DNA of 64,000 bases from an uncultured Acidimicrobiia bacterium (GCA_958295745.1 OY282370.1:186001-250000), one strand, 5' to 3'. Positions 23,758 to 33,643 are shown, counted from the stretch's first letter. The notes: a model not told the origin generated them from the sequence alone. A program made the numbers and translations.

Positions 23758-25395
23758 ATGAGGATATGTGACGTAGACCTGCTGGGTTTCGGCAGCTACG
23801 AGGCTTTGGTCGACGGTTTCGAGTGGGACATCCCCGAACGGATGAACATCGCGTCGGAAGTCTTCGACCGTTGGCATCGGGACCGCAACCGGATCGCGCT
23901 CTACGTGGAGCGGTCCGACGGCGGCCGCGACATCTGGTCCTACCGGCGCCTGATCAGGCTGGCGAAGCGTTACGCCAACTTCCTGGTGTCGGCGGGGGTG
24001 CGGCGGGGAGATCGGGTCTCGCTGGTCATGCCCCAGGGAGCGGAGCTGGCCGCCCTCCACCTGGCCGTCTATTCGGCGGGGGCGGTCGTCCTGCCGATGT
24101 CCAGCCTCTACGGCCCCGACTCCTACCTGCATATCCTGTCGGATGCCGGGGCGGGCGTCATAGTCGTGGCCGAGGACTACGCGGAAAAGATCAGGCTGGT
24201 CAGAGGTGAGCTGCCGGATCTCCACACCGTGGTGATCTCGGGGCGGGCGGAGGACGGCGAGCGGTCGCTGGCCGAAGCCGACGCCTTCCCGGACGACTTC
24301 GATCCGTTGGACACCTCGTCGGAGGATCCGGCCATGCTCCTCTACACCTCGGGCAGCACCGGCCATCCCAAAGGCGCCCTCCACGCTCACCGTATACTCG
24401 AAGGTTACCTGCTGACCTTCAAGCTCTTCTTCGATGCAGCGTTCGACGAGGACACCGTCTTCTACACCCCCTCGGATTGGGCCTGGGTGGGCGGCCTCCT
24501 CGACATACTCCTCCCCGCCTTGGTGTTGGGACACCCGGTCGTGGCCGATGAACAGCGGTTCAGCGCCGGGCGCGCCTTCGAGGTCATGGCCCGCAACAAG
24601 GTCACGCATGCCTTCCTGACCCCCACCGCCCTCAAGATGATGGCGCAGGTGCCCGACCCGGCCCAAAGGTTCGACCTCGACTTGAAGGTAATAGGCAGCG
24701 GCGGCGAGTCGGTGGCCGACGAGCTGCACCGGTGGAGCGAACGCGACCTTGGCGCGGTCATCAACGAGTTCTACGGCCTGACCGAAGTCAACCACCTGGT
24801 GGGGGGATGCGCCGCCCTGTGGCCCGGCAAACCGGGCTGGATGGGCCTTCCCTATCCGGGCCGGACGGTCGCCCTGCTCGACGACCAAGGCGCCGAGACC
24901 GCACCGGGCGGCATCGGCGAGATCGCAGTGCGGCCGGGCGACCCGACCCAGATGATCGAGTACTGGGGCAACCCCGCCGCAACGGCCGCCCGGCGCCGGG
25001 GCGGCTGGATAATGACCGGCGACCTCGCCGTCCGCGACGCCGCCGGTTACATCCGGTTCCTGGGCCGCGACGACGACATGATCTCGAGCGCCGGTTACCG
25101 GATCGGTCCCGCCGAGGTCGAAGAATCACTGGTGCGCCACCCCTCGGTCGCCGAGGTGGCGGTCATCCCGGCCCCCGACGAGATCAGAGGACAAGTGGTC
25201 AAGGCGATGGTGGTCCTGGCCGAGGGGCATCGGGGCGGCGGCGAGCTGACGGCCGAGCTCCAGGCGCAGGTCAAGACCCAGCTGGCCGCCTACAAGTATC
25301 CCCGCATCGTCGAGTACGTGGACAGCCTGCCCAAGACCTCGACCGGAAAGCTCAACCGGAAGCTGCTGGCCGGCCGAACGCTGAGAGGGCGTTGA
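23758..25395 (+). CDS. AMP-dependent acyl-CoA synthetase
   Basis: A 545-residue ANL-superfamily ligase that activates a carboxylic acid via an acyl-adenylate and transfers it to CoA. The P-loop LLYTSGSTGHPKGALHAH is at about residue 200, NEFYGLTEVNHLVG is the A5 motif, MTGDLAVRDAAGYI the A7 aspartate region, and GYRIGPAEVEE the hinge. PKTSTGKLNRKLL carries the catalytic A10 lysine. Length and medium-chain/acetyl-type motifs resemble ACSM or acetyl/propionyl-CoA synthetases. It ends convergent to the reductase at 25482. Confidence 0.9.
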   Translation: MRICDVDLLGFGSYEALVDGFEWDIPERMNIASEVFDRWHRDRNRIALYVERSDGGRDIWSYRRLIRLAKRYANFLVSAGVRRGDRVSLVMPQGAELAALHLAVYSAGAVVLPMSSLYGPDSYLHILSDAGAGVIVVAEDYAEKIRLVRGELPDLHTVVISGRAEDGERSLAEADAFPDDFDPLDTSSEDPAMLLYTSGSTGHPKGALHAHRILEGYLLTFKLFFDAAFDEDTVFYTPSDWAWVGGLLDILLPALVLGHPVVADEQRFSAGRAFEVMARNKVTHAFLTPTALKMMAQVPDPAQRFDLDLKVIGSGGESVADELHRWSERDLGAVINEFYGLTEVNHLVGGCAALWPGKPGWMGLPYPGRTVALLDDQGAETAPGGIGEIAVRPGDPTQMIEYWGNPAATAARRRGGWIMTGDLAVRDAAGYIRFLGRDDDMISSAGYRIGPAEVEESLVRHPSVAEVAVIPAPDEIRGQVVKAMVVLAEGHRGGGELTAELQAQVKTQLAAYKYPRIVEYVDSLPKTSTGKLNRKLLAGRTLRGR

Positions 25396-25481
25396 AATCC
25401 ACCCGCGTCCGCCGGTCGGTGTCTGAAATCCCTGTTCGGGCGAGCGCCGACGCAACACCGAATCGTCATTTCAACCCCCTT

Positions 25482-27446
25482 CTAGGCTGAGACGGAGGCG
25501 CCCGCAACCAGCCCGATCCGTTCGGCAACCTCGGCCGCCTCCTGGCCGGCCGCATACAGGTCCCGAGCCCGGACCGCATCCCCGATGGTGTAGATCGCCG
25601 CCCGCAGCCCGGCCCGCCGCAGCTCGTCCGACAGCTCCGTATCGGGAACCCGCCCCCCGATCACCACGGCGCCGACCTCCAACCAAGCCTCCTCCCCCCG
25701 GGTCTGGATGCCCACCCGGCCGCCGGTGAGCAGCTCGGCGGTGGTTTCCCGGTAGATGCGCACTCCTTCATCGGCTTCGAGCTCCATCTCCATCAGCAAC
25801 CCGTTGAACTCCCCGTCCGCCGCCAAGGAAGCTCCCCCCTCGACGATGTGGACCACCGACCCCGACCGGCGCAGGTGCTGTGACACCGTGCAGGCCGCGA
25901 AGTCGCCGCCGAGTACGGCCACCTCGCCCTCCCATCGGTCGGCGGGCCGCTCCAGCGCCGACAGGACATCGAACACCGGGATGGTCCGATCCTGCTGGTC
26001 CGCCCACAGACGGCCGCCCCGGGCGCCGGCGGCAACCACCACCGCGTCGGGGTCCATACCGCGTACGTCCTCGACGGCGACGGGTCGGCGCGTCTCCACC
26101 GCAACACCCAGCTTCTCGAGCTCGAGGGCCAGCCAATCGACCAGCATCCCGTACTCGGGCAGGGCCTTGCGCAGATAGTGGAGCTGCCCGCCCAGCCGTC
26201 CGGACGCCTCGCACAGCAACACATCATGACCCTGGAGGCCGAGGAAGCGCGCCGCGTGCATCCCCGCCGCCCCGGCCCCGACCACCAGCACGCACTGCGG
26301 GGCCGGGACGGTCCGGCGGATTCGCGATATCTCGTGAGTGCTCGAAGGGTTGGCCGCACACCCGGCCGGGGTCCGGGCCACCGTGAGGTTCACACAGGTG
26401 TTGCATCCGATGCAGGGCAGTATCTCGGCGGCCCGGCCCTCGATCAGCTTCTGTACGTAGTCCGGGTCGGCATGGAAGGCGCGGGCCAGGGTTATGTACT
26501 CGAACCCTTCCCGTTCCATGACCATGTCGGCGAACACGGGATCGTTCATCCGCTGCGCCACGCTCACCGGCGTCCGGTCCCCTACCGCCCGGCGGATCAC
26601 GGCCGCTTCCGACACGAAACCGCCCTTCGGAGTTTCCGGGCCCTGGAATATCTTCGACATCGACTCGTACGTACCGCCGGCCACGTCGATCAGATCGATG
26701 CCGGCGTCGGCCAGCATGACCGCGAAGCGGGCCGACTCCTCCGCCTCCAGCCCGCCTTCGACGTATTCGACGGCCGATATGCGGTATCCGATCGGATACT
26801 CCGGCCCCACCACCCCCCTGACAGCCGCCAGCACCTCGAGCGGGAATCGGGCCCGGTTCTCGAGGGGGCCTCCGTACCCGTCGGTCCGCCGGTTCGACTG
26901 CGGAGAGAGGAACTGTCCGAGCAGGTAGCCGTGCGCCCCGTGGAGATGGATCATGTCCACGCCCGCCTCCAGGCACCGCTCGGCCGCCCGTGCGAAGTCG
27001 TCGACGACCCTCCGTATGTCAGCCCGGGTCATCGGGCGCGGGACCGCTCCGCGGTCCATGAACGTCGAGGGGACCGCCGACGGAGCGATCGGCCGCCGGT
27101 GATGGGCCGTCGGGGAGGCCTGCCGTCCGCCGTGGTGGAGCTCCATGGCCAGCTTGGCGCCGTGCCGGTGTATCTCGCCGGCCATCCGCGCCAGGGCCGG
27201 AACGACGTGATCACCGTGGCATCCGACCTGGTAGGGGTTCCCCCGGCCCTCGGGCGACACGTAGGTCGATTCGAGCTGGATCAACGCCGCCCCGCCCATC
27301 GCCCTCCGGCGGGCGTAGGCGATGTAGCGCTCGTTGAGGCTGCCGTCGAGGTCGGCCAGCGACTTCTCCATCGGACCGACGATGAGGCGGTTGCGCATGT
27401 ACATCCCGTTGATGCGCCCCGGGCGAAGCAGGTTCTCGAAAGCCAT
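25482..27446 (-). CDS. NADH:flavin oxidoreductase with FAD domain (Old Yellow Enzyme, dienoyl-CoA reductase type)
   Basis: A 654-residue multidomain reductase. Residues 1-330 form the FMN-binding TIM barrel (MRNRLIVGPM, MIHLHGAHGYLLGQFLSP, ITLARAFHADPDY). A cysteine cluster follows at about 340-360 (CIGCNTCVNLTVARTPAGC), expected to bind a 4Fe-4S cluster. The rest has the FAD/NAD-binding GAGAAGMHAARFLG. Relatives include 2,4-dienoyl-CoA reductase and trimethylamine dehydrogenase. It is the last gene of the long leftward block, 21 bases after the Tm-1-like gene. Substrate unknown. Confidence 0.9.
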   Translation of the reverse strand: MAFENLLRPGRINGMYMRNRLIVGPMEKSLADLDGSLNERYIAYARRRAMGGAALIQLESTYVSPEGRGNPYQVGCHGDHVVPALARMAGEIHRHGAKLAMELHHGGRQASPTAHHRRPIAPSAVPSTFMDRGAVPRPMTRADIRRVVDDFARAAERCLEAGVDMIHLHGAHGYLLGQFLSPQSNRRTDGYGGPLENRARFPLEVLAAVRGVVGPEYPIGYRISAVEYVEGGLEAEESARFAVMLADAGIDLIDVAGGTYESMSKIFQGPETPKGGFVSEAAVIRRAVGDRTPVSVAQRMNDPVFADMVMEREGFEYITLARAFHADPDYVQKLIEGRAAEILPCIGCNTCVNLTVARTPAGCAANPSSTHEISRIRRTVPAPQCVLVVGAGAAGMHAARFLGLQGHDVLLCEASGRLGGQLHYLRKALPEYGMLVDWLALELEKLGVAVETRRPVAVEDVRGMDPDAVVVAAGARGGRLWADQQDRTIPVFDVLSALERPADRWEGEVAVLGGDFAACTVSQHLRRSGSVVHIVEGGASLAADGEFNGLLMEMELEADEGVRIYRETTAELLTGGRVGIQTRGEEAWLEVGAVVIGGRVPDTELSDELRRAGLRAAIYTIGDAVRARDLYAAGQEAAEVAERIGLVAGASVSA

Positions 27447-27467
27447 GGCCGTCTCCTGATTCTTCGA

Positions 27468-28685
27468 CTAGCTCGGCGGTGAACTCGTCCGCGAACGAGC
27501 GGCCGCCCCGACCAGCGCCTCGGCGAATACGGGGTCGTTGATGTGCCGGTCCACCTCCACCAGCGACACGGCGGGCGACATCCGGGACCGCACCCCCTCG
27601 ACGAAGGCGTCCACCGCCTCCGGATCGTAGAAAGGGCCTCCCTCGATGTCGAGGGCGGAGAAGCCCTTCATCGGCACCAGCACGGAGGCCGCCCCTATCG
27701 GGTCGCCGAGGCGCTCCGCCACCGATTCGCCGAGCCGGTAGTTCTCCTCCGGGGTGGTGCGGACCAGCGTCACCAGATCGTTGTGGGGCTGGTGGGTGCG
27801 GCTGCGAAATCCGGGAGGAAGGCTCGCTATGGGACCCAGGCAGATCATGTCGACCGCGCCGGGAGCGACGGCCTGGGGGACGCCGAGCCGGGCAGCCGTC
27901 CGGAGGCGGTCGGGCCCGGCGGGCCAGAGACCCCCGAAAAGCTCGTCGGTCAGCTCGCTGATGGTGACGTCGATCACCGACGAGACGAGGCCCTGCGCGA
28001 CGAACGACTCGAAGGACCGCCCGCCCGTTCCGTTGGCGTGGAAGACCAGTGACTCCCGGCCGGCGGAGGAAAGCAGGGCCCGGCAGTGCGTCACACACTG
28101 GTTGGTGACGCCGTACATCGTCAGGCCGACCGAGCGGTCCGGGCCTACCTCCTGCTGCAGCCGCCCCGACCGCCGCAGCGCCGCCGCTACGCCGGCCAGC
28201 CGCGCGATCATGCCGCGCAGGATGCTGTTGCCGCCCTCTATGTCCACTATCGGGTAGAGCATGGTCACGTCGCCGCCGCCGACCAGCGGTCTTGTCTCCC
28301 CGGCCACCGAGGTGGCCATGAGCACCTTCGGGATACCCACGGGAAGGACCGGCGCCAGGTGCGAGAACACCACGGCGGCGTTGGAACCCCCCATACATAC
28401 CAGCGCCCCCACCTCGCCGTTCTCGAGGAGGCGGCCCAGGATCCGGGACGCGCCTCTGGACATCGCCGAGACGGCCTCCGCCCGGCCGAGCGCAGGCATA
28501 TCCCCGAGCGGGCGTCCGGCCGCCTCGGCCACGGCTTCGGCGGGGTGATCGCAGCCGTGTTCGCCGCCGAACACTCCGGTGTCGATGGTGATGGGCCGCT
28601 CCCCCAGGGCCCGGAGGGACTCCACCAGCAGGCCGAGCGGTTCGGCCTTGGTGTCGAAGGCCCCCGCCACGACGACCCGGCTCAC
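27468..28685 (-). CDS. Tm-1-like ATP-binding domain protein (UPF0261)
   Basis: A 405-residue protein starting VVVAGAFDTKAEPL, the diagnostic opening of the UPF0261/Tm-1 N-terminal family. Further segments are GGSNAAVVFSHLAPVLPVG, KVLMATSVAG, YPIVDIEGGNSI and VFHANGTGGRSFE. The plant homologue Tm-1 binds ATP and a viral protein; the bacterial role is not established. It is 40 bases downstream of its usual partner, the PEP-hydrolase-family TIM barrel, so the two probably form one functional unit. Confidence 0.88.
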   Translation of the reverse strand: MSRVVVAGAFDTKAEPLGLLVESLRALGERPITIDTGVFGGEHGCDHPAEAVAEAAGRPLGDMPALGRAEAVSAMSRGASRILGRLLENGEVGALVCMGGSNAAVVFSHLAPVLPVGIPKVLMATSVAGETRPLVGGGDVTMLYPIVDIEGGNSILRGMIARLAGVAAALRRSGRLQQEVGPDRSVGLTMYGVTNQCVTHCRALLSSAGRESLVFHANGTGGRSFESFVAQGLVSSVIDVTISELTDELFGGLWPAGPDRLRTAARLGVPQAVAPGAVDMICLGPIASLPPGFRSRTHQPHNDLVTLVRTTPEENYRLGESVAERLGDPIGAASVLVPMKGFSALDIEGGPFYDPEAVDAFVEGVRSRMSPAVSLVEVDRHINDPVFAEALVGAAARSRTSSPPS

Positions 28686-28725
28686 GGCCGTCGGCTCATG
28701 ATCGGCTCATAGTGACGGCGTCGGC

Positions 28726-29556
28726 TCAAAGGGCGACGCTCTTGAACGCCCGCACGGTGTCCGCCACGGCTTTCTCGGTCGGCAGCCGTTCCATCGTGGA
28801 GGCGCCGATGAACCCGTAGCAGCCCGACCCGCGCATCACCGTCTCGACCTCCCGGGGGCCTTCGAGAGGACCGCCGTGCAGTACCACCAGGATGTCGGGG
28901 TTCACCGCCGCGGAGATCTCCCTGGTCTCGACGGCCTGCTCGATGCAGGCATCGAGGGATATCGTGAAGGAGTCGTCGGCGCCGATACTGCCTCCGGTGG
29001 TGAGGCCCAGGTGAACCACCATCATGTCCACCCCGGCCTCGGCGAAGGCGGCCGCCTCATGGGTCTCGTAGCAGTAGGCCATGGTGAACATCCCCCGCTC
29101 CGACGCCTTCCTGAGCATGCCTACCTCTTTGTCCAAGCCGAACCCGGTGGCTTCCAGGCTCTTCCGCCATCTTCCGTCCGTATACCCGATGGAGGGAAAG
29201 TTGATGACCCCCGAAAAACCCATCTCCTCCACCCGGCCCAGGAACCTGTCCATGACCCGGGTGGGATCCGTGCCGTTCACCCCGGCTATCACCGGCGTGT
29301 CCCGAACCACCGGCAGCACCTCCCGCTCCCCCATCTCCATGACGATGGCGTTGGCGTCCCCGATGGGCAGCAGCCCGGCGTTGGAACCGTGGCCGGCCAT
29401 CCGGTATTTGCCCGAGTTGTAGATCAGGATCAGGTCGGCCCCGCCCGCCTCGGCGAACTTGGCCGAAATCCCGGTTCCGGCCCCGGCCCCGATGATCGGG
29501 CTGCCCATGGCCAGCGTATTTCGCAGTCGTTCCAGAACCTGATCCCTGGTGAACAT
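28726..29556 (-). CDS. Phosphoenolpyruvate hydrolase-family TIM-barrel protein
   Basis: A 276-residue TIM barrel. IGAGAGTGISAKFAEAGGA, ILIYNSGKYRMAGHGS, LPVVRDTPVIAGVNGTDP and the C-terminal GFIGASTMERLP are typical of the family annotated as phosphoenolpyruvate hydrolase, which is distantly related to PEP mutase/isocitrate lyase and often adjoins or is fused to UPF0261. The ATG at 29556 follows GGAG; a longer reading is possible but lacks similarity. Biochemical function in this context is unknown. Confidence 0.85.
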   Translation of the reverse strand: MFTRDQVLERLRNTLAMGSPIIGAGAGTGISAKFAEAGGADLILIYNSGKYRMAGHGSNAGLLPIGDANAIVMEMGEREVLPVVRDTPVIAGVNGTDPTRVMDRFLGRVEEMGFSGVINFPSIGYTDGRWRKSLEATGFGLDKEVGMLRKASERGMFTMAYCYETHEAAAFAEAGVDMMVVHLGLTTGGSIGADDSFTISLDACIEQAVETREISAAVNPDILVVLHGGPLEGPREVETVMRGSGCYGFIGASTMERLPTEKAVADTVRAFKSVAL

Positions 29557-29662
29557 CGCTGCTCCTATTCCTTTCCATAGAGGTGCTGAACTTTGATATA
29601 TCCCTCGCTGACCAGGCGTTTCAGTCATAGACCGGCAGCAGGGGTATTTGCCCGCCCCCGGC

Positions 29663-30472
29663 TCAGTCCACCATCAGCAGGCCGCCGTTGACATGGATGG
29701 TCTGGCCGGTGACGTAGGCGCCGGCTTCCGAAGCCAAGAATACGGCGGGGCCCACCAGATCCTCGGCTACCTCCATACGCCCCAGCGGAATGTACTTCTC
29801 GTACTCGAACAGGTAGTCGCGGTGGTGGGCATGCATCGGGGTGTCCACGGCGCCGGGGGCTATGGCGTTGACCCGCACCCCGTGAGGGGCCGCGTCCTGG
29901 GCGGCCGCCCTGCTCAAGGATTGGAGGGCGGCCTTGGCGGAGCAGTAGTCGACCCCGCCGCCGTCCTGGTTGAACACCGACGCCCGCGAAGACCAGGAGC
30001 TGCCGATGTTGATCACGCTGCCCCGCCCCGCGGCGACCATCTCCGCCAGAACCGCCCGCATGATCCGCATCGGCGCCCGCAGGTTGACCCCGTACATCCG
30101 GTCCCATTCCTCATCGGTTATCCCGATGATGTCCGCATAGCCCATGATCCCGGCGTTGTTGATCAGGACATCGATGCCGCCGCCCATATCCAGGGCGGCC
30201 CGAACGATCCGCTCGGGCGTGTCTTGGGCCGTCACATCGGCGTGCACGGTGGATGCCTTCCGACCGATCGCCCTTATCTCCTCCGCGGCCCCTTCCAGAT
30301 GGCCGGCGTTCAGATCGACCAGCACCAGATCGCTGCCGGCGTAGGCCAGACCCTTCGAGAGAGCCAGACCGATGCCCCGGCCGGCGCCCGTGACCGCGCT
30401 GACGCAGCCGCTCAAGTCGAACAGGTTGCGGGATATGTCAGGGAAAGGAAGACTCAACTTCGGCCCTTTCAT
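29663..30472 (-). CDS. SDR family oxidoreductase
   Basis: A 269-residue classical short-chain dehydrogenase with a roughly 20-residue N-terminal extension. TGAGRGIG is at residues 28-35, DVLINNAGIMG in the middle, the catalytic serine is in INIGSSWSS, Tyr/Lys in YCSAKAA, and NAIAPGAVDTPM follows. It resembles gluconate 5-dehydrogenase/3-oxoacyl reductase members. It lies between the nucleoside phosphorylase and the PEP-hydrolase-family gene in the long block, with gaps of 113 and 106 bases. Confidence 0.9.
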   Translation of the reverse strand: MKGPKLSLPFPDISRNLFDLSGCVSAVTGAGRGIGLALSKGLAYAGSDLVLVDLNAGHLEGAAEEIRAIGRKASTVHADVTAQDTPERIVRAALDMGGGIDVLINNAGIMGYADIIGITDEEWDRMYGVNLRAPMRIMRAVLAEMVAAGRGSVINIGSSWSSRASVFNQDGGGVDYCSAKAALQSLSRAAAQDAAPHGVRVNAIAPGAVDTPMHAHHRDYLFEYEKYIPLGRMEVAEDLVGPAVFLASEAGAYVTGQTIHVNGGLLMVD

Positions 30473-30585
30473 CAGCGGGGGGCGTCTTCATCGGCTGTCA
30501 TCAGCGGGGGCGCCGCATCGAAACGCAAGGATACCCCTCATGGCGGCGCGAGGGTTGCTCACCGAGGCGTCGGCTGAGCCTATCT

Positions 30586-31341
30586 TCAGTCGAGGAGGGT
30601 GATCGACAGGGCCGCCTCGAACACCGCGGCGTTGGCGGCGTCCAACCTCGCCTGTTCCTCCTGGGCGAGCGGGTCCAGGAAGCTCCGGTCGGCGTCGAGC
30701 TGATCCCACACCGCCAGGAGGGCGGCGGCCTCGAAGCCGAAGTACCGGGCGACCGCGTAGAGGGTGGCCGCCTCCATGTCCACCGACCCGTAGCCGCGCT
30801 CCCGCCACTCCTCCACCATCGCCCCGCTCTGGGCGAATATCGAGCTCCAGGTCAGGTGAAGGGAGTCGGCGGCCCTGACACCCCTCGCCTCGAGCTCCGT
30901 CCGGCCGAGCTCGGTCAGACGAGGGTCGGCGGCGACCGCATCGGAGGCCCCGTACAGGTGCGCCACTCCTTCACGGGCCGCGGCCGTGGAAGGCGCCACC
31001 ACGTCGCCGGTGGCCAAGCCGGGGTCCAGCGCACCGCAGGTTCCGATCATCACCATCCGGGGAGTTCCGAGAACGCCGAAGAGGTGCGCCAACTCCACGG
31101 CCCTCGGGGCGCCGTAGACGCACGAGTACACCACCGGCGACCCGCGCCACCGGCCCCAGAACATGTCGGGAAAGGCGAGCTCCCGCACCTCGTCGAGCCG
31201 GCCCAGCCGCCAGGCAGTGCGTTCCGCCCGCCACCACGAGCCTTCCATGATCACGGCTCGGGGTATGTCGCCGGCGTCCATTCCCAGGGCCGCCAACCAT
31301 TCGTCCCGCCCCAGGTCCATAACCGCCTTGCGTCCGGTCAT
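30586..31341 (-). CDS. Nucleoside phosphorylase (uridine phosphorylase/PNP superfamily)
   Basis: A 251-residue member of the PNP_UDP_1 family, which splits nucleosides with phosphate into base and ribose 1-phosphate. MVMIGTCGALDPGLATGDVVAP is the phosphate/ribose-binding strand-loop, and SVDMEAATLYAVA is the ribose-binding motif with the conserved Glu. The ATG at 31341 overlaps the MFS stop by four bases; a longer frame upstream runs through the MFS gene. Its presence with a nucleoside hydrolase in the same block argues that nucleoside-derived sugar enters this pathway (inference). Confidence 0.85.
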   Translation of the reverse strand: MTGRKAVMDLGRDEWLAALGMDAGDIPRAVIMEGSWWRAERTAWRLGRLDEVRELAFPDMFWGRWRGSPVVYSCVYGAPRAVELAHLFGVLGTPRMVMIGTCGALDPGLATGDVVAPSTAAAREGVAHLYGASDAVAADPRLTELGRTELEARGVRAADSLHLTWSSIFAQSGAMVEEWRERGYGSVDMEAATLYAVARYFGFEAAALLAVWDQLDADRSFLDPLAQEEQARLDAANAAVFEAALSITLLD

Positions 31342-32549
31342 CGGTGCCTCCCGCCGGTTTCCTGGATAGATCGGGCCCGGGCGTACCAGCCGTAGGTCCA
31401 GACCGCGCCGGCCAGAACGGTACCGGCCAGGAACAGGAAGACCGCGTCCCAGGCGCCCCGCCCCACGAAACCGCCCACCAGCGGCGAGCCGGCGCCGCCC
31501 CCGAGGTTGAAGGCGAGGATGAAGACGCCGCCCGCGAAACCCGCACCCGCAGGGTTGACCATCCGGGGGAAAAGGCCCAGCACCAGGGAGGAGGAGGCGC
31601 CGACCAGCGCCGTAGCCGCCGCCACCGCCGCGAAACCTCCCGCCAGGCTCGAAACCTGGTTGATCGTGATCAACGCGGCGGCCGCGGCGGTCAGCACGAT
31701 TCCGCCCTTCAGGGCGGGCCGGTGGCCGGCGGCGAGCCGGAACCAGCGTCCCAGGGCGATGGTCGCCGCGACGGCGATGGCCGGCATGGCGGCGGACAGC
31801 AGCCCGGAGCGCGCCACCGACACGCCGTGGACTTCGACGAAGTAGGAGGGCGTCCAGACCAGGAGAGCGACATAGGCCGCCCCGATCGCCGCCGCCGGGG
31901 GCAGCAGCCCGAGCAATCTGCCCGCCGCACCGCGCGGGCGCTCGGAATCCGGCGGTTCCACGATCGGATCCCGCACCCCGATCCACCAGACCACGCCGAC
32001 CGGCACGAGCACCGCCGCCGCGGCGATGAACACCGCCGCCGCACCGCCGCGCTCCACGATGAACCCGCCGAGCGCGAAAGTGAGGGCGCTGCCCGCCGCG
32101 AAGCAGGAACCGAACGAAGCCATCACCCGGCCGGCCCGTTCCTCCGGCACCCAGCGGCCCAACGCTCCGACGAGGGGGGTCCATCCCATGGCCTGGAACA
32201 GGCCGTTGGCGGACCACACGAGGAGGGCCGGGACGAAGCTCCCGGACGAGACGACGAACAACACGTTCATGACCCCGCTCCCCACCAGACCGAGGCCCAC
32301 CAACCGACGGGCGCCGATCCGGTCGGCCAGACGCCCGATGGGCACCGCCGAGAGGGAGTAGACCCAGAAGAAGCCGGCCGCCAGGGCGCCGATCTCCGCC
32401 GCTTCGAGGCCCGCTTCCTCACCGAGGCGCGGCGCCGCCGCCGAGAAGTTCACCCTTCCCAGGTAGTAGACGGCGTACACCGACCATCCGGCCGCCACCA
32501 AGCCCCACCGGGCGTTCGGTCCGGTCGCCGAGCGGGCGGCGGCGGTCAA
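31338..32549 (-). CDS. MFS transporter
   Basis: A 403-residue protein with about 12 hydrophobic helices. The first loop motif of the major facilitator superfamily appears as PIGRLADRIGARRLVG (about residues 70-86), and the start resembles organophosphate/sugar-phosphate or hexuronate transporters (YAVYYLGRVNFSAAAP). The TTG start overlaps the ATPase stop as TTGA, with no clear ribosome site, so it is probably translated by coupling. It may export or import a pathway intermediate. Confidence 0.87.
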   Translation of the reverse strand: MTAAARSATGPNARWGLVAAGWSVYAVYYLGRVNFSAAAPRLGEEAGLEAAEIGALAAGFFWVYSLSAVPIGRLADRIGARRLVGLGLVGSGVMNVLFVVSSGSFVPALLVWSANGLFQAMGWTPLVGALGRWVPEERAGRVMASFGSCFAAGSALTFALGGFIVERGGAAAVFIAAAAVLVPVGVVWWIGVRDPIVEPPDSERPRGAAGRLLGLLPPAAAIGAAYVALLVWTPSYFVEVHGVSVARSGLLSAAMPAIAVAATIALGRWFRLAAGHRPALKGGIVLTAAAAALITINQVSSLAGGFAAVAAATALVGASSSLVLGLFPRMVNPAGAGFAGGVFILAFNLGGGAGSPLVGGFVGRGAWDAVFLFLAGTVLAGAVWTYGWYARARSIQETGGRHR

Positions 32550-33643
32550 CCGGCGGGCTGCCGCGCCGAATCCGAGTCGGCCCGCCCGTCCTTTCCGTCC
32601 GCGGCCGGCCCGAGTATCCAGATCTTGTCGGGATCGAACCTCACCGAGACCTCGTCCCCGTCCGAGAGCTTCTTGACCTGCCCGGGGTCGGTTATCACCT
32701 CGATCTCGACCTCGCCGATCATGACCCGGAAACGGGCGTAGCGGCCTACGTACACATGGGAGCGGATCCTCCCCCGGACGCTGTTGCCCCCGCCGCCGCC
32801 CAGCTCGACCGCCTCGGGCCGGATGCTGAGCACGGCCTCGCCGCGGTCCACGGCCGTGTGCGGCGCCCGGAACCGGCCGATGGCGGTGGTTATCCGGCCA
32901 TCCTCGCAGCGGCCGGGAATGAAGTTGGTTCCGCCGAAGAACTTGGCGATGTCGACGGTCCCGGGGGTTTCGTAGAAGGCGTCGGGAACATCGAACTGCT
33001 GCAGCCGGCCTTCGAACAGGAGGGCGATCTTGTCGGCGAGCACCACCGCTTCCTCCTGATCGTGGGTCACGAAAACGGTCGTGATTCCCAGCTCGGTCTG
33101 GATGCCGCTGATCAGCTCCCGCATCTCGTCGCGCAGGTGGGCGTCGAGGTTGCTGAGCGGTTCGTCCAACAGGAGCACATTGGGCTGGACGATCAGCGCC
33201 CGGGCCAGCGCGATCCGTTGCTGCTGGCCGCCCGACAGCTGCTTCGGTCTGCGCTCCTCGAAGCCGGGCATCTGCACCAGGTCCAACATGTCGCGGACCC
33301 GCGTCCTTATCTCACTGCGGCTCACCCCCCGCATCTTCAAACCGAACCCGATGTTGTCGGCGACGCTCATGTACGGGAACAGGAGGTAGTTCTGGAATAC
33401 CATCACCGCACCGCGATCCTCCGGCGCGATGCCCACTATCGAGCTGCCGTCGAACAGGATGTCGCCGTCGGTCGGCCGCAACAGCCCGGCGATCATCTTC
33501 ATGGTGGTGGTCTTGCCGCAGCCGGAAGGCCCCAGCAGGGCCGTGAGCTTCCCGGATTCGATCTCGATATCGAGCCGATCCACGGCGGGCTCCGACTTCT
33601 CGTCGAACCGCTTGGTCAGGCCGCTGAGTTTCACTTGGGTCAT
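32546..33643 (-). CDS. ABC transporter ATP-binding protein (PotA/UgpC type)
   Basis: A 365-residue ATPase. Walker A LGPSGCGKTT lies at residues 37-46, the Q-loop is VFQNYLLFPYM, the signature LSGGQQQR, Walker B LLLDEPLSNLD and the H-loop FVTHDQEEAV. The last 110 residues form the TOBE domain (LSIRPEAVEL). This domain layout is that of spermidine/putrescine, iron(III) or polyol importers. The ATG overlaps the upstream permease stop by four bases. Confidence 0.93.
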   Translation of the reverse strand: MTQVKLSGLTKRFDEKSEPAVDRLDIEIESGKLTALLGPSGCGKTTTMKMIAGLLRPTDGDILFDGSSIVGIAPEDRGAVMVFQNYLLFPYMSVADNIGFGLKMRGVSRSEIRTRVRDMLDLVQMPGFEERRPKQLSGGQQQRIALARALIVQPNVLLLDEPLSNLDAHLRDEMRELISGIQTELGITTVFVTHDQEEAVVLADKIALLFEGRLQQFDVPDAFYETPGTVDIAKFFGGTNFIPGRCEDGRITTAIGRFRAPHTAVDRGEAVLSIRPEAVELGGGGGNSVRGRIRSHVYVGRYARFRVMIGEVEIEVITDPGQVKKLSDGDEVSVRFDPDKIWILGPAADGKDGRADSDSARQPAG

